From: Stigmatella ashevillena | Lineage (GTDB): Bacteria; Myxococcota; Myxococcia; Myxococcales; Myxococcaceae | Length of the DNA: 64,000 nt | Assembly (NCBI RefSeq): GCF_028368975.1 | Contig: NZ_JAQNDM010000002.1 | Location: forward strand, 6,504,425 to 6,568,424 | Direction: 5' to 3' | In this document: piece after piece, positions 17,932-25,519 of the stretch | Layout: every line of letters starts with the position of its first letter | Numbering within the stretch: the stretch's first letter is position 1 | Made by a program: the position numbers and the translations under genes | Notes under the pieces: generated by a model | The model's input: only the letters and a program-made list of their open reading frames with translations | What the model was told of the DNA's origin: nothing | The model's database searches: none

Positions 17932-19457
17932 GAGCTTCCCCGTCGGCGAGCGGGACGCTTGGGCAAGGACTTCCGCTTGGCGCGCTTCGGTCTGGAGGTC
18001 AGGGGGCTGGGCTGGCCGGTGAGGACGGCCTCCGCGCTCTCGAAGGTCTGCGTCACGTCGACGCCCTGGGAGGTGATGGAGAACAGGTGCATCGCCGGGT
18101 GGCTCATGCTCTCGCGCATCTTGAGCACGGAGAGTGTGCGGTGGAGCTGCGAGCGCAGCTCCACGAAGCGCAGGAAGAGGATGTTGTCCACGATGGACTC
18201 GAACCCCTCCAGCGGCGTGTGCAGTTCGGGCCCAAAGAGGAGGTTCGTCTGCTGCGTCATGGCCGAGGTGATGCGGCGCTCGCGCAGCGCATGGGTCAGC
18301 GCCGTGAGGAAGCCGGCGGTGCGGTGGCGCTCGAAGGCGCTGCCCAGGACGAAGGGCTCCAGGCCATCGATAAGGAGGCGCTGAGGGCGGAAGCGGTCCA
18401 CCTGGGTGAGCAGGTCATCCACCAGGGCATCCGGCAACGTCTCCAAGGCCCCCCGTGTCTCGAACCGCAGCAGGCCCCTGTTCCGCAAGGGCTCGAGCTC
18501 CAGTCCCACCTGGGCGGCCTTCGCCACCAGCCGGGGAGCGGTCTCGTTGAAGCCGTAGTAGAGGCAGGATTCGCCCTGCTGGGCGCCCTGTGCCAGGAAA
18601 TGCAGCCCCAGCAGTGTCTTTCCACCGCCGGGAGAGCCGAAGAGGAGGGTGGAGGAGTGCGCCACCAGGCCGCCGTCGATCATGGCGTCCAGCCGGGGGA
18701 TCCCGAAGGGCATGCGGCGCTCGGGCTCTGGGACGGTCTCTGCCGGGGCAGCATAGAGGGCTTCGGTCCGGGGAAAGACGCGCAGGCCCTGGTGGGTGAT
18801 GTGGAAGGAGTGCTTGCCGGACAGCTGCGCGCCCCCCCGGAACTTCTGGATCTCGATGCCGCGCACGCACTGGAGGCCCCGGCGCTCCGTCTCCAGCGCG
18901 ATGATTCCGTCCACGGTGGTGAACTTCGGATCCGACGCGTTCTCCTGCGGGCCGGTGAGCAGCAGCGCGGTGCAGCCGGCGAGCGCGTTGTGCACACACA
19001 GCGAATGGATGAACTCCCGGAACGCCAGGCGGGATTCGGCGTGCTCTTCCAGCGCGGCCAGCCCATCCACCACCATCACCTGGGCCCCGTACTCTCGCAC
19101 CGAGCGGAACAGCAGCCGACTCAGGCCCGTGAGCCCCTCGGTCTTCAGCGTCGCATGGGCGCTGATGTAGTGGAGCGTCTTGCCCACCGCCTCGCGGTGG
19201 AAGAAGTGCATGGGCTGGAGGTGCGCCAGCATCTGCCCGTGGGACTCGGAGAGCACCGTGACGTAGACGGCCCGGGCTCCGCCCGCGATGGCCGCGAAGC
19301 AGAACTGGTTGCCGAGCACGGTCTTCCCCGTTCCCGACGCCCCAGTGACGATGTACGTCCCGCCGTGCAACCACCCACCGCCCAGCAGGGTATCCAGGCC
19401 TTGGACGCCCGAAGGGATACGTGGGACAGGCTCGTTGGGAATCTCTGCTTCGCTCAC
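17928..19457 (-). CDS. KaiC-like double RecA-domain ATPase (second copy)
   Basis: This 509-residue protein has two KaiC/RAD55 ATPase domains like the one at 4469. Domain 1: RIPSGVQGLDTLLGGGW, Walker A GASGTGKT (residues 39-46) and MVVDGL. Domain 2: GIPRLDAMIDGG, Walker A GSPGGGKT (274-281) and RLLIDGL. Acidic residues sit after the switch strands (SESHG, NETAP). The tail is strongly basic (RPKRAKRKSLPKRP), which could bind nucleic acid. I chose the GTG at 19457 because TTGGAGGCAC places a good ribosome site five bases before it; the frame runs on to a TTG at 19469. It is followed in an overlapping operon by its response regulator, and DUF2378 and hybrid-kinase genes lie next to it. Confidence 0.88.
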   Translation of the reverse strand: MSEAEIPNEPVPRIPSGVQGLDTLLGGGWLHGGTYIVTGASGTGKTVLGNQFCFAAIAGGARAVYVTVLSESHGQMLAHLQPMHFFHREAVGKTLHYISAHATLKTEGLTGLSRLLFRSVREYGAQVMVVDGLAALEEHAESRLAFREFIHSLCVHNALAGCTALLLTGPQENASDPKFTTVDGIIALETERRGLQCVRGIEIQKFRGGAQLSGKHSFHITHQGLRVFPRTEALYAAPAETVPEPERRMPFGIPRLDAMIDGGLVAHSSTLLFGSPGGGKTLLGLHFLAQGAQQGESCLYYGFNETAPRLVAKAAQVGLELEPLRNRGLLRFETRGALETLPDALVDDLLTQVDRFRPQRLLIDGLEPFVLGSAFERHRTAGFLTALTHALRERRITSAMTQQTNLLFGPELHTPLEGFESIVDNILFLRFVELRSQLHRTLSVLKMRESMSHPAMHLFSITSQGVDVTQTFESAEAVLTGQPSPLTSRPKRAKRKSLPKRPARRRGSS

Positions 19458-19569
19458 ACGTGCCTCCAAGCCTCCATTCCCAGGCTAGGTCTGGATCCCT
19501 CGTAGGGAAGTGGTCTGTCCGTGGGGTGTCCGGAAACGGTCGTTCACCTGCGGGCTGCCGTGCCCCGGC

Positions 19570-20214
19570 TTACTCACGGGGAGGGGGAGGGGGGGCGGGC
19601 AGGGGCTGCGCCTGGGAGAGTTTCACGTGGTAGACGTAGCGGCGCTCCACGGGACCCGAAGGGGGCATCAGGAGGACCGGTGCGCGCGTGCCGCCGACTT
19701 CGACCAGCTGAGCGATGATGCCCCGGAGGAAGTGGGCATCCATCAGGCGCCGCGAGCTTGCCTGGTCCAGGTACTCGGGGAGGATCTCCGTCGTCAGCTC
19801 CACGTCCCCATTGGGCAGGTCCGCCGCGTGGGAGCGCGCATAGTTGATGGCCGTCTGGAAGGCGCGCGTCATGTGGCCCAGCAGCTTCCGGGGCCCCCAC
19901 ACCCGTGCCATTCCGAAGAGCGCCCGGCCCATCGCCGTGCCGCCGAAGCCCTCCAGGCTCCGGCGCCCCATCAGGTACCACGCCTCGTCCCGGGGCCGGT
20001 CCGGGTAGAGCACGTCCGCGCAGATGCGGATGGCTTCAATCAGGACCGACAGGGGATAGGCGCTGCTCAGCGGCTGGTCCATGTCCACGCCGATGTCCAG
20101 CAGCCGCCGCCGGGCTTCACCGTCCAGCCGCCCCTTCATGGCGTGAAGGAGCAGGCCCTCCATCATCTGGTCGAATGCGACGGGCTCCTTGCGGCGGGAC
20201 GTCTCGAGGGGCAT
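19570..20214 (-). CDS. DUF2378 (TIGR02265) family protein, Myxococcales-specific
   Basis: This 214-residue protein matches the DUF2378/TIGR02265 pattern: an N-terminal helix with VAFDQMMEGLLLHAMKG, LYPDRPRDEAWYLMGRRSLEG in the middle and a helical C-terminal half containing LTTEILPEY. The family is large, variable and known almost only from myxobacteria; no biochemical function is established. The C-terminus ends in a proline run. It lies 40 bases downstream of the hybrid histidine kinase on the same strand, so the two may be co-transcribed and functionally linked. Confidence 0.8.
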   Translation of the reverse strand: MPLETSRRKEPVAFDQMMEGLLLHAMKGRLDGEARRRLLDIGVDMDQPLSSAYPLSVLIEAIRICADVLYPDRPRDEAWYLMGRRSLEGFGGTAMGRALFGMARVWGPRKLLGHMTRAFQTAINYARSHAADLPNGDVELTTEILPEYLDQASSRRLMDAHFLRGIIAQLVEVGGTRAPVLLMPPSGPVERRYVYHVKLSQAQPLPAPPPPPRE

Positions 20215-20253
20215 GGCGCACGCGTTTCTCCAAGGATTCGCGCGGGCAGCCTA

Positions 20254-22677
20254 TCAGGTGGCCGAGCGGCGGGGCAGACGGACCGTGAAGGTTGTCCCGG
20301 CCGCCTCGCTGGAGGCCACTTCGATGGTTCCGCCATGGCCGCCGAGGATTTCGCGGACGATGTAGAGCCCCAGGCCGATGCTGCGGCTGGGCAGGGCCTC
20401 TCCGGGGGAGCCCCGGGTGAGGGGCTCGAAGAGCCGGGGCAGGAGCTCGGCGGGAATCGGCGTGCCCTGGTTGTGGACCTCGAGCCGGGCGCCCTCGGGT
20501 TCGCCGAAGGTGCTCACCCGCACGGGGGTATGGGCGGGGCTGTAGGCCAGCGCGTTTCCCAGCAGGTTGGTCAGCACTTGGGCGATGCGGTCTGGATCCC
20601 ACTCGCCCCCCCCCTCGCCGCTCGACTCCACCTGGACGTGCCGCCCCGGGTGGGTCAGCAGCACCTCGTCCACCACGTGGCGCGTGATGTCGTGCAGGTC
20701 CATGGGGCGGCGGCTCAGGGGAATGCCGGTGCCCAGGCGCGCCTGGGTGAAGTCCAGCAGGTCCCGGATGAGGCGCGTGGCGCGCTCGCACGAGGAGGCG
20801 ATGCGCTGGGCCGCCTTGAGCTGGCGCTCGTTCAGCCCCGGGCTGGCCCGGAGCAGGCCCGCGGCCATGGTGATGGCGCCCAGGGGGTTGCGTAGGTCAT
20901 GGGACACGATGCCGATGAGCTGCTGCTCGAACTCGGTGCGGCGGCGCAGCTCCTCCTGGGAGCGCTGCTGCTGCTGGAAGAGGCGCGCGTTCTCGATGGA
21001 CATCGCCGCCTTGCCGGCCAGCTCCTCCATCAGCCGCAGCTCCTCCTGGGTGAAGGAGATGCCCGGGGTGGAGCGCGCGCAGGCCAGCGTGCCGATGACG
21101 CGCCCTTGGGCCCACAGGGGCACGACGAGGCAGGTGTGGATGGGGATGCGCTCCAGCGAGTCGCGGTACTCCGCCTGGAGGAGGCCGTTCAGCTCCTCTG
21201 GGGTGACGGTCGGGAGGAGCACGGACTGGCCCGTCTGGGCCACCTGTCCCAGGAGCCCCTCGCCGAACCGCGCGGGGTGGGCCCCCATGAGCTGGAGGAG
21301 GTACGCCTGGTGGGCGGGCTCGACGTGGCGCACGGAGGCCAGCTCCATGCGGTCTCCGCTCGCGGAGAGCAGGTGGAGGATGCTCGAGTCCCCCATGTGC
21401 CGCACCACTTGGTGGGAGATGGCCTCGAACAGCGCGGGGAGGTCCCGGTTGGCGGCGCTGAACGCGTCGGTGGCCTCGGCGAGCACCTTGAGGCGCGCGG
21501 CGGCGTTGCGCACCCGCTCATGGGCCAGCCGCTCCTCGTCGTACAGGCGCGCCCGGTCGATGGCCTGGGCGCTGATGTGGGCCACGGCGTTGAGGAAGGC
21601 CCGGTCGTCCTCGCTGAAGGTACGCTCCTGGGGGAACGACAGCCCGAGGACGCCAATGGCCTGTCCCCGGACGATGAGGGGCAGGGCCGCCATGGAAGGG
21701 AACAGCAGTGAACTGCTCAGGGCGGGGTAGCGCGCCAGGCTCTCCGCGCGCGAGGACACCCACTGGGAGCGGCCCTCTCGCACGGCATCGGTCAAGGGCA
21801 CGGAGTAGGTCAGGGGGATGCGCTCCAACCCCTTCAGGGCCTCCGGGGGGTAGCCCACCATCTGGACGAGCTCGAGCTCCTGCCGCGAGGGATCCAACAG
21901 GCACAGCGAGGTGGCGTTGGACTCCAGGGTCACCAGCCCATGCTCGAAGAGCGCCTGGACGACCTGCGTGACGGAGGTGGCCTCCGCCAGCAGGGAGGTG
22001 AGCGCCTGGAGCCGGGCGATGTAGTCCGCGGACCGCGTGGCGGCCTCGCGCGCCTGGGCTTCCTGGTGCCGCAGCAGGTCCGCCTGGTAGCGCACCTTGT
22101 TCTGGGCCCGGAACAGCTCGATGAAGACACTGACCTTCGAGCGCAGCACGTCGGGCGACAGGGGCTTGCGCAGGTAGTCCACCGCCCCTTGCGCGTAGCC
22201 GGCGAGCACCTCCGTCTCATCCTGGCCGTGAGCGGTCAGGAAGATGATGGGGATGTTGCGGGTGCGCTCGCGCTGCTTGATGAGCGCGGCCGTCTCGTAC
22301 CCGTTCAGCCCCGCCATCTGGACATCCAGGAGGATGACGGCGAACTCCTGGGAGAGCAGCAGCCGCAGGGCCTGCTCACCGGAGGGGGCCTTGGTCAGAC
22401 GGACGCCCAGCGGGGAGAGGATGGCCTCCAGGGCCACGAGGTTCGCGGGATGATCGTCCACCAGCAGGACGCCTGGCTCCTCCGCGTGCTGGCGGGAAGG
22501 GGCCTTGTCAGGGCGGGTGGGGTCCTCCGGCCGCACCGGGGCCGCCTGAAACGTCCGGCCGCTCAGCCAGGGTCCGGGAGGCCCCGGTGGAAGAGCGCCG
22601 CGGACGGAGGTTTTTTTTCCAGGGTGGAGCAACGGCGGGCCTTTCTCATCCTTCGCGAAGGAGCATACCTGCGGCAC
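20254..22677 (-). CDS. hybrid sensor kinase: receiver, two GAF domains, histidine kinase
   Basis: Layout of the 807-residue protein: a receiver domain at ~68-185 (GVLLVDDHPANLVALEAIL, phospho-acceptor Asp in VILLDVQMAGLNGYE, KPLSPDVL), a coiled linker, GAF 1 (~230-370), GAF 2 (~395-555), then HisKA with the phospho-acceptor His in GIVSHDLRNPLGAI and an HATPase with VLTNLLGNALAYSP and SIGLGLYIVREILGG. It probably senses small molecules through the GAF domains. The first 47 residues are low-complexity and contain an A8 tract on the coding strand, so translation may really begin at a GTG at 22536. A neighbouring KaiC-like ATPase and response regulator are plausible partners, since no output regulator is fused. 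Confidence 0.9.
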   Translation of the reverse strand: MPQVCSFAKDEKGPPLLHPGKKTSVRGALPPGPPGPWLSGRTFQAAPVRPEDPTRPDKAPSRQHAEEPGVLLVDDHPANLVALEAILSPLGVRLTKAPSGEQALRLLLSQEFAVILLDVQMAGLNGYETAALIKQRERTRNIPIIFLTAHGQDETEVLAGYAQGAVDYLRKPLSPDVLRSKVSVFIELFRAQNKVRYQADLLRHQEAQAREAATRSADYIARLQALTSLLAEATSVTQVVQALFEHGLVTLESNATSLCLLDPSRQELELVQMVGYPPEALKGLERIPLTYSVPLTDAVREGRSQWVSSRAESLARYPALSSSLLFPSMAALPLIVRGQAIGVLGLSFPQERTFSEDDRAFLNAVAHISAQAIDRARLYDEERLAHERVRNAAARLKVLAEATDAFSAANRDLPALFEAISHQVVRHMGDSSILHLLSASGDRMELASVRHVEPAHQAYLLQLMGAHPARFGEGLLGQVAQTGQSVLLPTVTPEELNGLLQAEYRDSLERIPIHTCLVVPLWAQGRVIGTLACARSTPGISFTQEELRLMEELAGKAAMSIENARLFQQQQRSQEELRRRTEFEQQLIGIVSHDLRNPLGAITMAAGLLRASPGLNERQLKAAQRIASSCERATRLIRDLLDFTQARLGTGIPLSRRPMDLHDITRHVVDEVLLTHPGRHVQVESSGEGGGEWDPDRIAQVLTNLLGNALAYSPAHTPVRVSTFGEPEGARLEVHNQGTPIPAELLPRLFEPLTRGSPGEALPSRSIGLGLYIVREILGGHGGTIEVASSEAAGTTFTVRLPRRSAT

Positions 22678-22785
22678 CTGTGAGGCGAAGGGAGGAACAT
22701 CCCAGGAAGCCTCGAAGCAACGAAAGGGGGCCCCAGGATGTGGCCCTCGCCTGGAAGTCCAGCCGCCGGCCCTGCTCCGGGTGCT

Positions 22786-23244
22786 TCAGGGAATAGAGAT
22801 GAGTTCCACGTCGAAGATGAGGACCGACCGGGGCGGGATGGCCCCGACGCTTCGGTCCCCATACCCCAGGGCAGAGGGCAGGATGAGCCTGCGGACGCCT
22901 CCCACTTTCATTCCCGGGACGCCTTGCTCCCATCCGGCGATGACATCTCCCCGGCCCGGGGTGAACGAGAAGGGGTTGCGTCCCCGGCTGCTGTCGAACT
23001 GGGTGCCATTCGGTAGCCACCCCGTGTAGTGCACGGTCACCGGGCGGCCCCGGACGGCCTCCGCTCCGGTGCCCGCCGACTTGTCCTGGAGGTAGAGCCC
23101 GCTGTCCAGGCGCTGCATCGCCCCCAGGTCCACCCCGAGGGACTGCACATAGGTGACCTGGGCGGGATCTCCTGAGGGGAGCGGGGGGTCCTCTCCACAA
23201 CCGAGCAGCCACAGCAAGGGAACGGCCAAGAGCAGACGGGTCAT
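22786..23244 (-). CDS. FKBP-type peptidyl-prolyl isomerase lipoprotein
   Basis: This 152-residue protein has a lipoprotein signal peptide (LLWLLGC, Cys16) and a single FKBP domain: VTVHYTGWLPNGTQFDSSRG, GDVIAGWEQGVPGMKVGG, LPSALGYG and the closing FDVELISI. It catalyses cis-trans isomerisation of prolyl bonds and would act in the periplasm or at the outer membrane as a folding helper. It starts close to and divergent from the GRAS-domain gene. A second, larger FKBP lipoprotein lies at 40552. Confidence 0.92.
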   Translation of the reverse strand: MTRLLLAVPLLWLLGCGEDPPLPSGDPAQVTYVQSLGVDLGAMQRLDSGLYLQDKSAGTGAEAVRGRPVTVHYTGWLPNGTQFDSSRGRNPFSFTPGRGDVIAGWEQGVPGMKVGGVRRLILPSALGYGDRSVGAIPPRSVLIFDVELISIP

Positions 23245-23315
23245 CTAAGCCTCAGGGGCAGCGGAAACGCTGAAAAGGGTGAGCGCGGTGCCCCCCGCGC
23301 CCTCTTGGAGGGAAC

Positions 23316-24500
23316 GTGGTGGGCTGGTTACACTGCTTCATATTCGAGGAGGCGGCAGGTTGTCCGCTCCCTCTCCGGATGGTGAAGGAGCTGGGTGTGA
23401 ACTCACCGAAGTTCTCGTTGCTATCCCAAGGCCTGGAGCACGTCCTGGCGGGCCGTTGGGAAGAGGCGGACCGGACGCTCGCCTCCCTCCGGGCCCGGTT
23501 GGATGTCGATGCGCACGCCGAGGACATGCAGTACCTCATCTTCGCCGCGGCGCTCTCCAAGCGCATGGGAGGGGAGGCGGCCACGGAGTTCAATCTCTAC
23601 CGGCGCCGCTTCGAGCAATCCCAGATTGGTCTCTTCAGCCTGCTGGCCTCGAAGCTGCCGTTCGTCTCCATGGCGAGCGCCATCGCCAACGAGATGTTGA
23701 CGGGCTTCATCCGGGGGCAGGAGGCCATCACCGTGCTGGATATCGGCATTGGCCGGGGGTTGCAGGAGGTGGCGCTGCTGGACCGGCTGGCCGCGGCCGA
23801 TGCGTTGCCCCAGCGGATCCACTTCTTCGCGGTGGAGCCGGACCAGGACTCCCTGAACACGGCGCGGGAGGCCCTGAGCGCGGCGGCGCAGCGGCTGGGC
23901 GTCGTGCTGGGCTTCCACGGCGTCGCCTGCGTGGCCGAGGACCTGGGCGAGGAGCAATGGCGCCTTCTGGAGAGCCTGCCCGGGCGCCGGCTCGCCACCG
24001 CGGCCTTCGCCCTGCACCACATCGCCGAGCGGCCCTCGCCGGAGGCGGACGCGCGCGAGGGCTTCTTCCACCGGCTGGCCCGATGGGCCCCGGCGGGCGT
24101 GGTGTTGTGCGAGCCCTGCTCCGACCACCACCGCGTTTCCCTGGAGGAGCGCTTCCAAAACTCCTGGCGCCACTTCTTCTTCATCTTCCAGCTCTTGGAG
24201 GAACTGGACATCTCCCGCCAGGAGAAGAACGCCATCAAGCTGTTCTTCAGCCGCGAGGTGGAGGACATCGTGGGCACCGAGGAGGAGACGCGGCGCTCGG
24301 AGCGGCATGAGCACGTGAGTGCTTGGCTGAATCGGCTGGTCCGCACCGGCTTCCAGCCCGCGCAGGGGTTGGAGCGGGCGTGGCCCGCCGCGCACCCCGC
24401 GATCGCCGTCCGTCCCCACGCCGGTTACGTGGGGCTGGAGTACCGAGAGGAGACCATCGTGGCCATCCTCTGTGCCAGCGCCTCGCCCCCCGCTGCATGA
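23316..24500 (+). CDS. bacterial GRAS-domain protein (Rossmann methyltransferase-like)
   Basis: The 394-residue protein follows the order of plant GRAS proteins. Residues ~95-165 read PFVSMASAIANEML then ITVLDIGIGRGLQEVALL, matching the LHR and VHIID blocks (A-N-x-x-I and VHVIDF-x-x-x-x-G-x-Q). Residues ~245-290 have CEPCSDHHRVSLEERFQNSW, corresponding to the PFYRE region. Residues ~305-345 read SREVEDIVGTEEETRRSERH, then GF, matching REIxNIVxCEGxxRxERHE-x-GF of the SAW region. GRAS folds derive from SAM-dependent methyltransferases and bind small ligands. Bacterial members exist but are little studied. I used the GTG with GGAGGGA six bases upstream; an ATG at 23379 lacks a ribosome site. The stop overlaps the CinA-like start (ATGA). 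Confidence 0.8.
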   Translation: MVGWLHCFIFEEAAGCPLPLRMVKELGVNSPKFSLLSQGLEHVLAGRWEEADRTLASLRARLDVDAHAEDMQYLIFAAALSKRMGGEAATEFNLYRRRFEQSQIGLFSLLASKLPFVSMASAIANEMLTGFIRGQEAITVLDIGIGRGLQEVALLDRLAAADALPQRIHFFAVEPDQDSLNTAREALSAAAQRLGVVLGFHGVACVAEDLGEEQWRLLESLPGRRLATAAFALHHIAERPSPEADAREGFFHRLARWAPAGVVLCEPCSDHHRVSLEERFQNSWRHFFFIFQLLEELDISRQEKNAIKLFFSREVEDIVGTEEETRRSERHEHVSAWLNRLVRTGFQPAQGLERAWPAAHPAIAVRPHAGYVGLEYREETIVAILCASASPPAA

Positions 24501-24997
24501 CGGAGCCCGCGGAGCTGGAAGCGCGGGCCCGGGCCGTGTTGGCGCATTGCCGCGAGGCCCAGATACGGCTGGCCCTCGCCGAGGCCTGCACGGGTGGGCT
24601 CATCGCCGCCAGCCTGACGGCGGTGCCCGGTTCCTCCGCCGTGCTGGAGCGGGCCCTCGTGCCCTACTCCAATGAGTCCAAGGAGGACCTGCTGGGAGTC
24701 CCCAACGCCCTCATGCGGGAGCACGGCGCCGTCAGCGCGGAGGTGGCCCAGGCCATGGCGGAAGGGCTGCTGGCCCGGGCCCCCGTGGAGCTCGCGCTGG
24801 CCGAGACGGGCATCGCCGGCCCGGGGGGAGGCTCTGCCCTCAAGCCGGTGGGGCTCGTCTTCCTCGCGTGGGCCCGCCGGGACGGCGCCGTGAAGGTGGA
24901 ACGGCACGTTTTCCCGGGAGATCGAACGGCGGTGCGCCACGCCGCCGCGGCGCGCGGACTCGCACTCCTCCTTGAGGCTTTCGCGGAAAAGTCGTAG
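24497..24997 (+). CDS. CinA C-terminal-domain amidohydrolase (PncC-like)
   Basis: This 166-residue protein is a stand-alone CinA/PncC domain. It shows LALAEACTGGLIAASLT with the active-site ACTGG, then VPYSNESKEDLLGVP and LAETGIAGPGGGS, the usual S-N-x-x-K and T-G-I-A-G-P-x-G signatures. PncC deamidates nicotinamide mononucleotide to nicotinic acid mononucleotide in pyridine-nucleotide salvage. The start overlaps the stop of the GRAS-domain gene by four bases, so the two are translationally coupled; the functional link is unknown. Confidence 0.9.
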   Translation: MTEPAELEARARAVLAHCREAQIRLALAEACTGGLIAASLTAVPGSSAVLERALVPYSNESKEDLLGVPNALMREHGAVSAEVAQAMAEGLLARAPVELALAETGIAGPGGGSALKPVGLVFLAWARRDGAVKVERHVFPGDRTAVRHAAAARGLALLLEAFAEKS

Positions 24998-25101
24998 AGA
25001 AGGCGAGCGAGGCCTACATGCCCGGCCAGATAGAGTCCGCCGGGGGTGGAAGGTACAGTGGGCCCCTACCACTTCGTCAGACGCTGTGCGGGAGGATCGA
25101 A

Positions 25102-25497
25102 GTGTACGAACTCCAGATCGACAGAGGGCACGCCATCGTGGACTTCATCCTCGATGGCTACATCCGGGTGGAGGAGATGGAGCGGTTCGTCAAGGACTTG
25201 CGAGTCGCCACGCAGAGCCTCACGGGCCGTGAAATCAAAATCAAAGCGGACCTGCGGACCTTCAAACCGGCCTCGCCCGAGGCGGCGCAGATGATTCGCG
25301 AGGTCCAGGAGTTCGGCCTTCGCTCGGGCGTGAAGCGGGTGGCGGAGCTGGTGGAGAGCCAGATTGTCGCGCTTCAGCTCAACCGGCTGGCCCGCGAGAG
25401 CGGTACGGACAAGATTCTCCGGCGTTTCTGGGAAGAGGCCTCGGCGCGCCAGTGGCTCATCCACGGCGACACGGACACGGACGAGACCAAGGCTTGA
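25102..25497 (+). CDS. small alpha/beta protein of unknown function, STAS-like fold suspected
   Basis: The chosen start is a GTG at 25102 with GGGAGGAT eight bases before it; the longer frame from 25018 lacks a ribosome site. The 131-residue product has short beta strands (ELQIDRGHAIVDFIL, EIKIKADLRTF) alternating with amphipathic helices, similar in outline to the STAS/SpoIIAA-like proteins that occur widely in myxobacteria. The protein at 43645 has the same outline. No enzymatic residues stand out. It is convergent with the helicase gene at 25520. Confidence 0.65.
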   Translation: MYELQIDRGHAIVDFILDGYIRVEEMERFVKDLRVATQSLTGREIKIKADLRTFKPASPEAAQMIREVQEFGLRSGVKRVAELVESQIVALQLNRLARESGTDKILRRFWEEASARQWLIHGDTDTDETKA

Positions 25498-25519
25498 GCC
25501 CGGCACGGCGCTCCTGGCG

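Noticed and set aside
22611-22618. T8 as a terminator on the plus strand
   Set aside because: No convincing stem precedes it and it lies inside the kinase reading frame.
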